Shown: one piece after another, positions 36,022 to 44,780 of the stretch
How positions within the stretch are numbered: position 1 is the stretch's first letter
Layout of the letters: each line of letters opens with the position of its first letter
Origin: JBCCMA01 sp045107005
GTDB taxonomy: Bacteria > Pseudomonadota > Gammaproteobacteria > Steroidobacterales > JBCCMA01
DNA: 64,000 nt
Assembly (NCBI GenBank): GCA_045107005.1
Contig: JBGCFP010000096.1
Span: forward strand, 7,587 to 71,586
Direction: 5' to 3'
The notes under the pieces: generated by a model
The model's input: the letters and a program-made list of their open reading frames with translations, nothing else
Databases searched by the model: none
What the model was told of the DNA's origin: nothing
Made by a program: the position numbers and the translations under genes

Positions 36022-38681
36022 GCCTGACGAGGATTGGTTTTTTGCGGATCGATGTCGAAGCGCTTGATCGCTTCGCTGACTACGCTTGCGTCGATCTTGC
36101 CCTCATCGGCCAGCGCCTTGAGGGCCGCCACGGCCACGTAGAAGCGGTCAACCTCGAAGTGCCGACGCAGCGCCGCGCGCCCGTCGGAGCGACCGTAACC
36201 GTCCGTGCCCAGAACGACGAAACGCCCGGGCACCCACTGACGAATCTGATCCGGCACGATCTGCATGTAATCGCTGGCGGCCACGAAAGGCCCTTCGACG
36301 CCGTCAAAACACTCGGCGACATAGCTCGTGCCAGGCGCCGCGCCCGGATGCAGATTATTGTGTCGTTCGATGTCCGACGCGTTGCGGCGCAGTTCGTTGT
36401 AACTGGTGACGCTCCACACGTCGGCGGCCACGTCGTAGTGCTCGCGCAGCAGCTGTTCTGCTGCGAGCACCTCGCGCAAGATGGTGCCGGAGCCAAGGAG
36501 CTGCACACGGTGCTTGCCCGCTTTGCCTTCGTGCAGTTTGTACATACCGCGCAGGATGCCCTCGTTCGCGCCGTCGGGCAGCGCGGGCTGTACGTAGTTT
36601 TCGTTCATGCAGGCGATGTAATAAAACACGCTCTCCTGTTTTTCGTACATGCGACGCAGACCGTCGTGCACGATCACCGCCAGCTCATAGGCGTAAGCCG
36701 GATCGTAGGAGACGCAGTTAGGGATGGTCGATGCCAAGACCAGCGAGTGCCCGTCCTGGTGCTGCAGACCTTCACCTGCGAGCGTCGTACGCCCAGCCGT
36801 ACCGCCGATCAAAAAGCCTCGGGCCTGCATGTCGCCCGCGGCCCACAGGAAATCGCCGACGCGCTGAAACCCGAACATGGAGTAGTAGATGTAGAACGGG
36901 ATCGTCGACACGCCGTGGTTGGCGTACGCTGTGCCCGCAGCCATCCACGAGCAGGTGGCACCCGCTTCGTTGATGCCCTCCTGCAAAATCTGGCCCGACT
37001 TGTCTTCGCGGTAGTACATCAGCTGATCCGCATCCTGCGGTGTGTACAGCTGGCCCACCGACGAATAAATGCCGACCTGGCGGAACATGCCTTCCATGCC
37101 AAAGGTGCGGGCCTCATCCGGTACGATCGGCACGATCAGTTTTTTCAGTTCCTTGTTTTTGAGCAGCGCGCCCATGATGCGCACCATGGCCATCGTTGTT
37201 GACGCCTCGCGCTCGCCGCTGCCCTCCAGCTGCGCCTTGAAGATGTCGATCTCCGGTATGCGCAGCGGCGCCACTTTGCCCGAGCGTTTGGGCAAGTAGC
37301 CACCCAGGGCCTCGCGTCGCTCGTGCAGATATTTCATTTCCGCACTGTGTGGCTCGGGTTTGCAGAACGGCACTTCCTCGAGATCTTCGTCGCGGATCGG
37401 CAAATTGAAGCGGTCGCGGAAATGCGCCAGCGCTTCGATATCCATGCTCTTTTTCTGATGGGTGATGTTTTGCCCTTCGCCGCCTTTGCCCATGCCAAAC
37501 CCTTTGACGGTCTTGGCCAGGATGACCGTCGGTCGGCCGGACGGTTGCGATGCCTGGTGATAAGCCGCGTAGACCTTCTCTACATCGTGGCCACCGCGAT
37601 TCAGGCGCCAGATATCGGCGTCGGACATGTTGGCGACCATGGCTTTGAGCTCGGGGTATTTGCCAAAGAAGTGCTCGCGCGTGTACGCCCCGCCCTTTTG
37701 CTTGAAGTTCTGATACTCGCCGTCGACGGCCTCAGCCATGCGCTGCTGCAGCAAACCCTGCGTGTCTTTCGACAGCAGCGGATCCCAACGCCCACCCCAC
37801 AGCACTTTGATCACGTTCCAGCCTGCGCCGCCAAAGGCCGCTTCGAGTTCCTGGATAATCTTGCCGTTGCCGCGCACCGGACCATCGAGGCGCTGCAGGT
37901 TGCAGTTGATCACGAACACCAGGTTGTCGAGTTTCTCGCGCACGGGCATGGTCAACGCGCCCATACTCTCAGGCTCGTCCATTTCGCCGTCGCCGCAGAA
38001 ACACCAGACTTTGCGACCCTGAGCCTCGAGCATGCCGCGGCTCTCGAGATAACGCATGTAGCGCGCTTGATAAATCGCCATCATCGGGCCCAGGCCCATG
38101 GAGACGGTCGGGAACTGCCAGAAATCCGGCATCAGCCACGGGTGGGGATAGGACGACAGCCCGCCGCCGTCGACTTCGCGTCGAAAGCGCAGCAAATCTT
38201 TCTCTTGCAGGCGCCCTTCGAGGTAGGCCCGCGCATAAATACCGGGCGACGAGTGGCCCTGCATGAACACCATATCGCCCAGGAATTTGTCGCTGCGGGC
38301 GCGCCAGAAGTGATTAAACCCGACTTCATACAGCGTGGCCGACGACGCGTAGGTCGCGATGTGGCCGCCGTATTCGCTGCTTATCTTATTGGCGTGCAGC
38401 ACCGTAGCCATCGCATTCCAGCGCAAGTAGGCCAACAGCCGTTTCTCAATGGCAATATCGCCGGGAAACGGCGTTTGCAGGTGATTGGGGATCGTATTGA
38501 GATACGCCGTATTGTGACTGTAGGGCAAATACGCCCCCGATCGTCGCGTCCGATCCACGAGCTGCTCAATCAGGTAGTGGGCGCGCTCCGGACCGTGAAC
38601 TTGAATGACGGAGTCGATCGACTGCAGCCACTCGCTGGTTTCGGACGGATCAATATCGGGCTCAAGCGTATTTTGGGTCAC
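36018..38681 (-). CDS. aceE: Pyruvate dehydrogenase E1 component (homodimeric)
   Basis: 887 residues, homodimeric AceE size. The thiamine-diphosphate motif GDGEMDEPES...VINCNLQRLDG is clear, as are HSSPGIYARAYLEGR and the transketolase C-terminal domain. Converts pyruvate to hydroxyethyl-ThDP and acetylates E2 lipoate. First gene of the aceE-aceF-lpdA operon; GTG start at 38681. No PdhR gene is seen beside it. Confidence 0.97.
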   Translation of the reverse strand: MTQNTLEPDIDPSETSEWLQSIDSVIQVHGPERAHYLIEQLVDRTRRSGAYLPYSHNTAYLNTIPNHLQTPFPGDIAIEKRLLAYLRWNAMATVLHANKISSEYGGHIATYASSATLYEVGFNHFWRARSDKFLGDMVFMQGHSSPGIYARAYLEGRLQEKDLLRFRREVDGGGLSSYPHPWLMPDFWQFPTVSMGLGPMMAIYQARYMRYLESRGMLEAQGRKVWCFCGDGEMDEPESMGALTMPVREKLDNLVFVINCNLQRLDGPVRGNGKIIQELEAAFGGAGWNVIKVLWGGRWDPLLSKDTQGLLQQRMAEAVDGEYQNFKQKGGAYTREHFFGKYPELKAMVANMSDADIWRLNRGGHDVEKVYAAYHQASQPSGRPTVILAKTVKGFGMGKGGEGQNITHQKKSMDIEALAHFRDRFNLPIRDEDLEEVPFCKPEPHSAEMKYLHERREALGGYLPKRSGKVAPLRIPEIDIFKAQLEGSGEREASTTMAMVRIMGALLKNKELKKLIVPIVPDEARTFGMEGMFRQVGIYSSVGQLYTPQDADQLMYYREDKSGQILQEGINEAGATCSWMAAGTAYANHGVSTIPFYIYYSMFGFQRVGDFLWAAGDMQARGFLIGGTAGRTTLAGEGLQHQDGHSLVLASTIPNCVSYDPAYAYELAVIVHDGLRRMYEKQESVFYYIACMNENYVQPALPDGANEGILRGMYKLHEGKAGKHRVQLLGSGTILREVLAAEQLLREHYDVAADVWSVTSYNELRRNASDIERHNNLHPGAAPGTSYVAECFDGVEGPFVAASDYMQIVPDQIRQWVPGRFVVLGTDGYGRSDGRAALRRHFEVDRFYVAVAALKALADEGKIDASVVSEAIKRFDIDPQKTNPRQA

Positions 38682-38845
38682 GTTTGGGGGTCGCCTTAGG
38701 TTTGCTGGGTAAAACTGACACAGGTGAAGTCGGGGCGGTGTCCTGCTAGCATTCGCGGTCTTTATACGTGATGCCGCTGCTGTCGCCGCGGAAAATCAGA
38801 GCCGTATCATCGGCGTTCCAACAATAAGGGTCAAGAACAAGCACT

Positions 38846-40339
38846 ATGGATTTTGCACCGCCACCGATTCGACTTCGCGTCGCCCGCTCCGACAAACGAC
38901 TCACCAACGCGGCTTTGGCCAATCTTGACCACGTTGTCATGGTTCTACCGCGTGGTATCCGGCCCAAAATGATCGAATCGCTGCCCTTTGGGTCAGTGAT
39001 CAAGACGTTGCGCGATCGGGCCGCCAACAAGACCGGAATCTTCCAGGGCACCCTGCAAGCGACCCGGCAAGTGGGCCTGACCGTGGCGACGGCGCCGGAA
39101 GAGGCAACCGCATTCGCTCGGCTGAGCCTGGCACGCCAGCTGCTCGACGCCGTGAAACCCCACAATCCGGCTCGCGTCGGCTTTTTTGCCGCCACCGACG
39201 ACGAGGCGCTGCAGCTGGCACTGACAGACGCTTTCGTGCGCGCGGCGTTGGTCGCCTGCGCCCCTCTGCCCAGCTACAAATCAAGCCGCACACCCAAGCC
39301 GAAGCTGCGGGCCGTGACGCTGTTCGGTGACGCTCAACCGCCGTCCGTCGATCGCCTCAAAACCGAAGCTCAGGCCAATCACCTGGCGCGCTGGCTCACC
39401 GCCCAGCCGCCCAACGTTATGGATGCCAAGACGCTCGTCGACACCGCGGTCAGCCTTGCCAACCAGCACGGTTTTGACTACACCGTTCACGACGAGCTCG
39501 CGCTGACGAAAATGGGCGCCAACGCGTTTCTGGCCGTTGCCCGCGCCAACGCGCACAGCGATGCGGCCATCGTCCATCTGCGCCGTCCCGCCGAAGGTCG
39601 CCACATTGCGTTGGTGGGCAAAGGCGTGTGTTACGACACCGGTGGCATCAACGTCAAACCTGCCAATTACATGCTCGGTATGCACGAAGACATGGAAGGC
39701 AGCGCTGTTGCCCTGGCGTCGTTTATTGCGCTGTCTCAACTGGACGACACGCTGAATCTCGAGTGCTGGCTGGCCGTCACCGAGAATCGCATCAGCAGCG
39801 CCGCCTACACGCCAAACGAGGTGATCAAGGCGCTCAACGGCACGACCATTGAAGTGATCCACAGCGATGCGGAAGGCCGCATGGCACTGGCTGACACGCT
39901 GACACTGGCATCACGCAATAAGCCCGAGCTGATCATCGACTACGCGACCCTGACCGGGGCATGCGTGGCCGCACTGACCACGGCCTACACTGGCGTATTC
40001 ACCAACCGCGAGACGCTCAACGACGATCTGGTTGGTGCCGGTCGCGACAGCGGCGAGCGCGTATGGCCCTTCCCGCTCGACGGCGACTACGACAAAGCCA
40101 TCGAAAGCCAGTACGCGGACGTCAAGCAGTGCGCAGCCAGCGGCAGCGGCGACCACATTCACGCGGCGCGCTTTTTACAGCGTTTCGTCGACAGCAAGAT
40201 TCCATGGGTTCACATGGATCTGTCGGCGGGGAACAACAAGGGCGGATTGGCGCACATTCCCACCGACGTGACCGGTTTTGGTGTGCACGTAACGACGGCC
40301 TTCGTGCTCGATCGCGCACCCGAGCTCGACAAGCTCTGA
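38846..40339 (+). CDS. Leucyl aminopeptidase family (M17) protein
   Basis: 497 residues. The M17 metallopeptidase core is in the C-terminal 300 residues: KGVCYDTGGINVKP, HEDMEGSAVAL (metal-binding Asp) and HSDAEGRMALAD (bicarbonate-binding Arg and Asp/Glu metal ligands), where PepA has NTDAEGR. The N-terminal domain is divergent from E. coli PepA. It removes N-terminal residues from peptides. It is divergent from aceE and runs into pyrC with a 3-base gap. It is probably the PepB/peptidase A-like branch rather than PepA itself. Confidence 0.88.
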   Translation: MDFAPPPIRLRVARSDKRLTNAALANLDHVVMVLPRGIRPKMIESLPFGSVIKTLRDRAANKTGIFQGTLQATRQVGLTVATAPEEATAFARLSLARQLLDAVKPHNPARVGFFAATDDEALQLALTDAFVRAALVACAPLPSYKSSRTPKPKLRAVTLFGDAQPPSVDRLKTEAQANHLARWLTAQPPNVMDAKTLVDTAVSLANQHGFDYTVHDELALTKMGANAFLAVARANAHSDAAIVHLRRPAEGRHIALVGKGVCYDTGGINVKPANYMLGMHEDMEGSAVALASFIALSQLDDTLNLECWLAVTENRISSAAYTPNEVIKALNGTTIEVIHSDAEGRMALADTLTLASRNKPELIIDYATLTGACVAALTTAYTGVFTNRETLNDDLVGAGRDSGERVWPFPLDGDYDKAIESQYADVKQCAASGSGDHIHAARFLQRFVDSKIPWVHMDLSAGNNKGGLAHIPTDVTGFGVHVTTAFVLDRAPELDKL

Positions 40340-40342
40340 TAC

Positions 40343-41374
40343 GTGTCTGATTCGGTCACGCTGATTCGGCCGGACGACTGGCACGTGCACCTGCGTGACG
40401 GTGAGCGCATGGCGCACGTGGTGGCGCACACCGCGAAAGAGTTCGCGCGCGCGATTGTCATGCCCAACCTGCCCGAGCCGGTCACCAACGCCACGCGGGC
40501 GCTGGCCTATCGCCAGCGGATCCTCGATGCGCTGCCTGCCGGGACGTCGTTCGAACCGCTCATGACGCTTTACCTGACCAACGCGACCACCGTGGCGGAC
40601 ATTGATGACGCTGCGGACAAGGGGGTTACGGCGTGCAAACTCTATCCAGCCGGCGCGACGACCAATTCGGATAAGGGCGTCAACAACGTGGCCGCCCTGG
40701 ACGACGTACTCGTCGCCATGGCGCGCCGCTCCATGCCACTGCTGGTGCACGGCGAAGTGACCGATGCCGGCACCGATGTCTTTGATCGCGAGACCACCTT
40801 TGTTGATCAGATCCTCGGGCCGCTGGTCGCTCGTCACCCGTCCTTGAAAGTGGTTCTCGAACACATCACGACGGCTGCGTCGGTCGAGTTCGTGCGCGCC
40901 CGCGCGCCGCAAGTGGCCGCCACCATCACACCCCAGCATCTGCTGCTCAATCGCAACGCGCTGTTTGAGGGTGGATTGCGCCCACACCACTACTGCCTGC
41001 CGGTGCTCAAGCGCGAGACGGATCGCGCGATGCTGGTCGATGCCGCAACATCAGGCGAAGCCGCGTTTTTCCTTGGCACCGACAGCGCGCCGCACGCTCA
41101 ATCGGATAAAGAGAGCGACTGCGGATGCGCCGGCGTCTACTCGGCCCACGCGGCGATGGCGCTGTACACCGAAGTGTTCGACGCGCATCACGCTTTAGAC
41201 CGACTCGAAGCCTTTGCCAGTCTGAACGGCCCGCGATTTTATGACTTGCCGATTAATGAAGACACGATCACACTGCGCAGACAAGCGCGACGCATACCTG
41301 ACCACTATGCTTTTGGCGACACACGCCTGATCCCGTTTCGCGCCGGTGCCGATGTGCACTGGACGACGGACTGA
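40343..41374 (+). CDS. pyrC: Dihydroorotase (class II)
   Basis: 343-residue amidohydrolase for the third step of pyrimidine synthesis. Zinc ligands in DWHVHLRDG, the carboxylated Lys in CKLYPAGATTNSD, His in LLVHGEV, VVLEHITT and the Asp in GTDSAPH are all present. GTG start 3 bases after the peptidase stop. Followed closely by rnt. Confidence 0.97.
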   Translation: MSDSVTLIRPDDWHVHLRDGERMAHVVAHTAKEFARAIVMPNLPEPVTNATRALAYRQRILDALPAGTSFEPLMTLYLTNATTVADIDDAADKGVTACKLYPAGATTNSDKGVNNVAALDDVLVAMARRSMPLLVHGEVTDAGTDVFDRETTFVDQILGPLVARHPSLKVVLEHITTAASVEFVRARAPQVAATITPQHLLLNRNALFEGGLRPHHYCLPVLKRETDRAMLVDAATSGEAAFFLGTDSAPHAQSDKESDCGCAGVYSAHAAMALYTEVFDAHHALDRLEAFASLNGPRFYDLPINEDTITLRRQARRIPDHYAFGDTRLIPFRAGADVHWTTD

Positions 41375-41393
41375 TTCCGGATACGGGAACACT

Positions 41394-42026
41394 ATGCACA
41401 GCGACAATCTGACTCCGGTCATGGCCGACCGCTTTCGTGGCTTCTTGCCCGTCGTGGTCGACGTGGAAACCGGCGGATTCAATGCACAAACCGATGCACT
41501 GCTCGAAATCGCCGCGTCACAGCTGCGCTTCGATGCAAAAGGGAACCTCAAACGCGACGGCTCAGTGCGCTATCACGTGCTGCCGTTTGAAGGCGCCAAC
41601 CTCGAGCCCGCATCGCTGGAGGTCAACGGCATTGATCCGCATCATCCGTTGCGCCCCGCCATTGATGAGAAAGACGCGCTACAACGCATTTTTCGCGACG
41701 TGCGCGCCGCGCTGCGCGAACACGACTGTACGCGTGCCGTGCTGGTCGGGCACAACGCGTCATTCGATCTGGGTTTTTTGAACGCCGCGATTGCCCGCAC
41801 CGGGATCAAGCGCAATCCGTTTCACACGTTCAGCACGTTTGATACGGCGGCTTTGTCCGGCGTTGCGTTTGGTCAAACGGTGCTGGCGCGCGCCGTTGTG
41901 GCCGCTGGTCTGAAGTGGGACGCCAGTGCTGCGCACAGCGCACTCTACGACACCGAACGTACGGCCGACCTGTTCTGCGAAATCGTTAACCGATTCCGCC
42001 CCGTCTACGAGAACCGGGACGGCTGA
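41394..42026 (+). CDS. rnt: Ribonuclease T
   Basis: 210 residues, DEDDh 3'-5' exonuclease that trims tRNA ends. Exo motifs: VVDVETGGFN (DxE), VGHNASFDLGFL, HSALYDTERTA. Close to E. coli RNase T in length and motif spacing. The ATG at 41394 is used; one nine codons further (MADRF) is possible. It faces grxD with a short GC hairpin between. Confidence 0.94.
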   Translation: MHSDNLTPVMADRFRGFLPVVVDVETGGFNAQTDALLEIAASQLRFDAKGNLKRDGSVRYHVLPFEGANLEPASLEVNGIDPHHPLRPAIDEKDALQRIFRDVRAALREHDCTRAVLVGHNASFDLGFLNAAIARTGIKRNPFHTFSTFDTAALSGVAFGQTVLARAVVAAGLKWDASAAHSALYDTERTADLFCEIVNRFRPVYENRDG

Positions 42027-42035
42027 CAGGACACC

Positions 42036-42051
42036 AGCCGGAACGCCGGCT
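42036..42051. terminator. Short hairpin between convergent rnt and grxD
   Basis: Perfect AGCCGG-AACG-CCGGCT hairpin in the 36-base gap. No T-run follows on either strand, so it may be an mRNA 3' end stabiliser rather than a true intrinsic terminator. Confidence 0.35.
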
Positions 42052-42062
42052 CGACGCAAACC

Positions 42063-42395
42063 TTACTCGTCGTTCGCCGCGACCGCAGCGTCGATCAGTT
42101 CCTTGAGCTCGCCCGAGTGAAACATCTCCAGTGCAATGTCGCTGCCACCAATCAGTTCGCCTTTGACGTAAAGCTGAGGATAGGTCGGCCAGTTGGAGTA
42201 TTCCTTCAGCGCTTCACGCAGCTCGGGGTGCTCGAAGATATTGACGGTCGCAAACTCCGCGCCCACTTCGCGCAGTGCTGCCACCGCCTGAGCTGAAAAG
42301 CCGCACTGGGGAAAATCCGGCGTGCCCTTCATAAACAGCAACACCGGGTTGCCGCCGAGGGTCTGCTCGATTTGGTCTTTAATTGCATCCGTCAT
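42063..42395 (-). CDS. grxD: Monothiol glutaredoxin GrxD
   Basis: 110 residues with the monothiol CGFS motif (QCGFSAQAV), the FMKGTPDFP N-terminal glutathione site and WPTYPQLYVKGELIGGSDI. Such proteins bind a [2Fe-2S] cluster with glutathione and deliver it in Fe-S biogenesis. It sits downstream of sodB-DUF1289-BON, a stress/iron-related grouping common in gammaproteobacteria. Confidence 0.96.
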   Translation of the reverse strand: MTDAIKDQIEQTLGGNPVLLFMKGTPDFPQCGFSAQAVAALREVGAEFATVNIFEHPELREALKEYSNWPTYPQLYVKGELIGGSDIALEMFHSGELKELIDAAVAANDE

Positions 42396-42439
42396 GATTC
42401 ATTCACACTTGTTGGCGGTTTGACGAGCAGGCGATTGCC

Positions 42440-42796
42440 TTACTCGTCAACAACCGCAAGATTGTTGATTACACTCTCTACGCCGTTGGTCTCACGGGCC
42501 AGTTTCTCCGCCTGCGAGCGCGCGACGTAGGATCTTACGTTGCCGTTGAGCGTAACGATACCTGAATTGGTGTCGACATCAATGCGCCAACCCGGCGCGT
42601 ATTTGTCTGCCAGCAGCTTACTCTTCACCGACGCCGTGATGGTCCCGTCGTCAACGATCTGACCGACCGGTCGGTCGTCTTTCCCCACCGCGTAGCCACC
42701 CGCAGCGGCCCCGCCGATCAGCAGTGCCGTGCAGCCGGTGCCAAGTAGCGCCGCCGCGAGTGTGGCGGCGAGTGCTGTTCGTTGTGCCCATCGCAT
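42440..42796 (-). CDS. BON-domain lipoprotein
   Basis: 118 residues. Signal with a lipobox-like LLGTGC (Cys22), then a glycine-rich hydrophobic stretch (LLIGGAAAGGYAVG) and a BON domain (TASVKSKLLADK...VDTNSGIVTLNGNV...AEKLARETNGVESVINNL). BON domains bind phospholipid and stabilise the outer membrane, as in OsmY and DolP. The ATG at 42796 sits 4 bases after the DUF1289 stop. Confidence 0.85.
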   Translation of the reverse strand: MRWAQRTALAATLAAALLGTGCTALLIGGAAAGGYAVGKDDRPVGQIVDDGTITASVKSKLLADKYAPGWRIDVDTNSGIVTLNGNVRSYVARSQAEKLARETNGVESVINNLAVVDE

Positions 42797-42800
42797 GGCG

Positions 42801-43040
42801 TTAACCCCCCTGATTGCTTGACGTTGAAAGCTCGCGCCGTTGCTCGATGCGCGCCAGGATCTGGCGCTTGTCGTGGCCGTCCAGAGACGGCCACGCCATG
42901 ATTTCATCGCTGTGGCGCAAGCAACCCAGGCACAGTCCACGGTGGTCGAGCTCGCACACGTCAATGCATGGCGACGCGACCGGCTCTGCGCCGCTGTGCT
43001 CCTCGTTTGGACCCGTTTCAAGCGTCACAGTTCGGGCCAT
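42801..43040 (-). CDS. DUF1289 small cysteine protein
   Basis: 79 residues with the DUF1289 pattern SPCIDVCELDHRGLCLGCLRHSDEI (four cysteines, C-x3-C-x7-C-x2-C), likely a metal site. WPSLDGHDKRQILARIEQRR follows, as expected. Its ATG abuts the sodB stop (TGA-ATG). Function unknown; often near sodB or grx genes. Confidence 0.88.
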   Translation of the reverse strand: MARTVTLETGPNEEHSGAEPVASPCIDVCELDHRGLCLGCLRHSDEIMAWPSLDGHDKRQILARIEQRRELSTSSNQGG

Positions 43041-43622
43041 TCAGCCTTTGTAGTTGTCGGACGCAAAGTCCCAGTTCACCAGCGACCAGAACGCATCGAG
43101 GTAAGCCGGACGCGCATTTCGATAATCGACATAGTAAGCGTGTTCCCAGACGTCGCAGGTCAGCAGTGGCGTGTCGGCACCGGTCAGCGGCGTGTCGGCG
43201 TTCGACGTCTGCTCGATCGCAACCGAGCCGTCTTCACGTCGCACCAGCCAGGCCCAACCAGAGCCAAACAAGGTGACCGATTTTTTGGTGAATTCTTCTT
43301 TGAAGGCGTCGTAGGAGCCGAACGCTTTATCAATGGCGTCTGCCAGCTCGCCCGTCGGGGCGCCGCCGCCGTTGGGGCTCAGACAGTGCCAATAGAACGT
43401 GTGATTCCAGATCTGGGCCGCGTTGTTGAACATGCCCCCGGTGGCGCTGCGCACGGTCTCTTCGAGGCTTGCGCCGGCGAAATCCGTACCCTCAATCAGA
43501 TTGTTGAGGTTGGTGACGTAAGCGTTGTGATGCTTGCCGTAGTGGAATTCCAGCGTTTCTTTCGAAATGTGGGGGGCAAGCGCGTCCATCGCATAGGGCA
43601 GTGCGGGCAGTTCATGAGCCAT
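43041..43622 (-). CDS. sodB: Superoxide dismutase [Fe]
   Basis: 193 residues. Metal ligands: His in HISKETLEFHYGKHH, His in WNHTFYWHCLSP, Asp and His in CDVWEHAYYVDYRN. QIWNHTFYW with Gln at the FNNAAQ position indicates the iron type. Cytoplasmic. The ATG at 43622 begins MAHELPALPYAMDAL; the frame is open further upstream but not conserved. It is divergent from nadC. Confidence 0.96.
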   Translation of the reverse strand: MAHELPALPYAMDALAPHISKETLEFHYGKHHNAYVTNLNNLIEGTDFAGASLEETVRSATGGMFNNAAQIWNHTFYWHCLSPNGGGAPTGELADAIDKAFGSYDAFKEEFTKKSVTLFGSGWAWLVRREDGSVAIEQTSNADTPLTGADTPLLTCDVWEHAYYVDYRNARPAYLDAFWSLVNWDFASDNYKG

Positions 43623-43732
43623 GTTGGTCTCTCCTGTAGCGTCCGAAGTATCCGGTCTGAGGTGTTTATCTTGAAAAGGCGATATGGGGGCTTGCCACGT
43701 ACCTGACAACCCCGAATTTAGGTGAGCGCGAG

Positions 43733-43751
43733 TATAGCAAGAAGCTATAAT
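43733..43751 (+). promoter_or_regulatory. Consensus -10 box with overlapping inverted repeat, upstream of nadC
   Basis: TATAGC-AAGAA-GCTATA (43733-43749) overlaps a perfect TATAAT (43746-43751). The nadC ATG begins 6 bases after the -10, where a transcription start would be expected. The symmetric repeat looks like an operator. No convincing -35 is visible. Confidence 0.5.
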
Positions 43752-43757
43752 CGATCC

Positions 43758-44603
43758 ATGAGCGCACACAATTCGGAACATATTTACGACGCGGTCGCCC
43801 GTGCCCTGTCCGAGGACATTGGCGGTGGCGACGTCACGGCAGCGCTGATCCCGGCGCAGCACCAGGCCAAGGCCCGCGTAACGGCCAGGGAAAACGGCGT
43901 GATTTGCGGGCAGGATTGGTTTGATCGAGTCTTCGGGGCGCTCGACCCCAATGTCAGCGTGACCTGGATGGTCAAAGACGGCGACGACGTCGCCCCGGGC
44001 ACCGAGGTTTGCGAGCTGGCCGGCAACGCCCGTGTGCTGCTGACCGGTGAACGCACGGCGCTCAACTTTCTCCAGACGCTTTCCGGAACGGCAACGGTAA
44101 CGCGACGTTACGCCAAAGCGCTCAGAGGTTTTGACTGCGCGATCCTCGACACCCGCAAGACCTTGCCCGGCTTGCGCCTGGCGCAAAAGTACGCGGTGCG
44201 AGTCGGTGGCGGCCAAAACCATCGCATCGGGCTCTACGATCGGGTGCTGATCAAGGAAAACCATATTGCCGCGGCGGGCAGTATTGACGCCGCGGTATCG
44301 ACCGCGCGGCGTCACTGGCCGCAACTGATCGTCGAAGTCGAGACCGAGGACATCGGGCAGCTCAAGGAAGCCCTTGTCGCTGGCGCTGACATTGTGATGC
44401 TGGACGATTTCACCGATGACACGATGCGCGACGCGGTGCGCATTGTCCGCGCGCACGATGGCCCGCAGCCCAAGATCGAAGTCTCCGGCAACGTCACCAT
44501 CGAACGCTTGCCCAAAATCGCGGCAACCGGCGTCGACTTCATTTCCTCGGGCGCATTAACCAAGCACGTGACTGCCCTGGATCTGTCGATGCGGGTGATC
44601 TGA
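43758..44603 (+). CDS. nadC: Nicotinate-nucleotide pyrophosphorylase (carboxylating)
   Basis: 281 residues. Quinolinate phosphoribosyltransferase of NAD synthesis. SEDIGGGDVTAALIP, ERTALNFLQTLSGTAT, DTRKTLPGLRLAQKYAVRVGGGQNHR and EVSGNVTIERL are all present, with quinolinate- and PRPP-binding Arg/Lys/His. The ATG at 43758 is chosen; a GTG at 43722 in frame is the alternative and would place the TATAAT box inside the gene. Confidence 0.96.
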   Translation: MSAHNSEHIYDAVARALSEDIGGGDVTAALIPAQHQAKARVTARENGVICGQDWFDRVFGALDPNVSVTWMVKDGDDVAPGTEVCELAGNARVLLTGERTALNFLQTLSGTATVTRRYAKALRGFDCAILDTRKTLPGLRLAQKYAVRVGGGQNHRIGLYDRVLIKENHIAAAGSIDAAVSTARRHWPQLIVEVETEDIGQLKEALVAGADIVMLDDFTDDTMRDAVRIVRAHDGPQPKIEVSGNVTIERLPKIAATGVDFISSGALTKHVTALDLSMRVI

Positions 44604-44609
44604 CTTCCC

Positions 44610-44632
44610 GTCGCGGCAAAATTTACCGCGAC
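44610..44632 (+). repeat. Hairpin after nadC
   Basis: GTCGCGG (44610-44616) and CCGCGAC (44626-44632) can pair in a 7-bp stem with a 9-base AT-rich loop. An A-rich rather than T-rich stretch follows, so it is not a classical terminator. Confidence 0.5.
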
Positions 44633-44780
44633 ACAAAAACCATAATAATCAATATCTAATTCTATTTACCTAGAAATTTTAGCATCTAAATCTCGCAATT
44701 ATATTGCACTGCAGCGCTCGCCGTGGAATGATAAACCTCTATTCCATTAACGGCGGACGATCGGGTCCGCGGAGAAGTCT

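Noticed and set aside
37323..38699. Plus-strand 458-codon frame antisense to aceE
   Set aside because: Shadow of the real aceE coding strand; no recognisable domain.
43623..44456. N-terminal extension of the sodB frame over nadC
   Set aside because: Antisense to nadC; the conserved SodB start MAHELPALPYAMD is at 43622.
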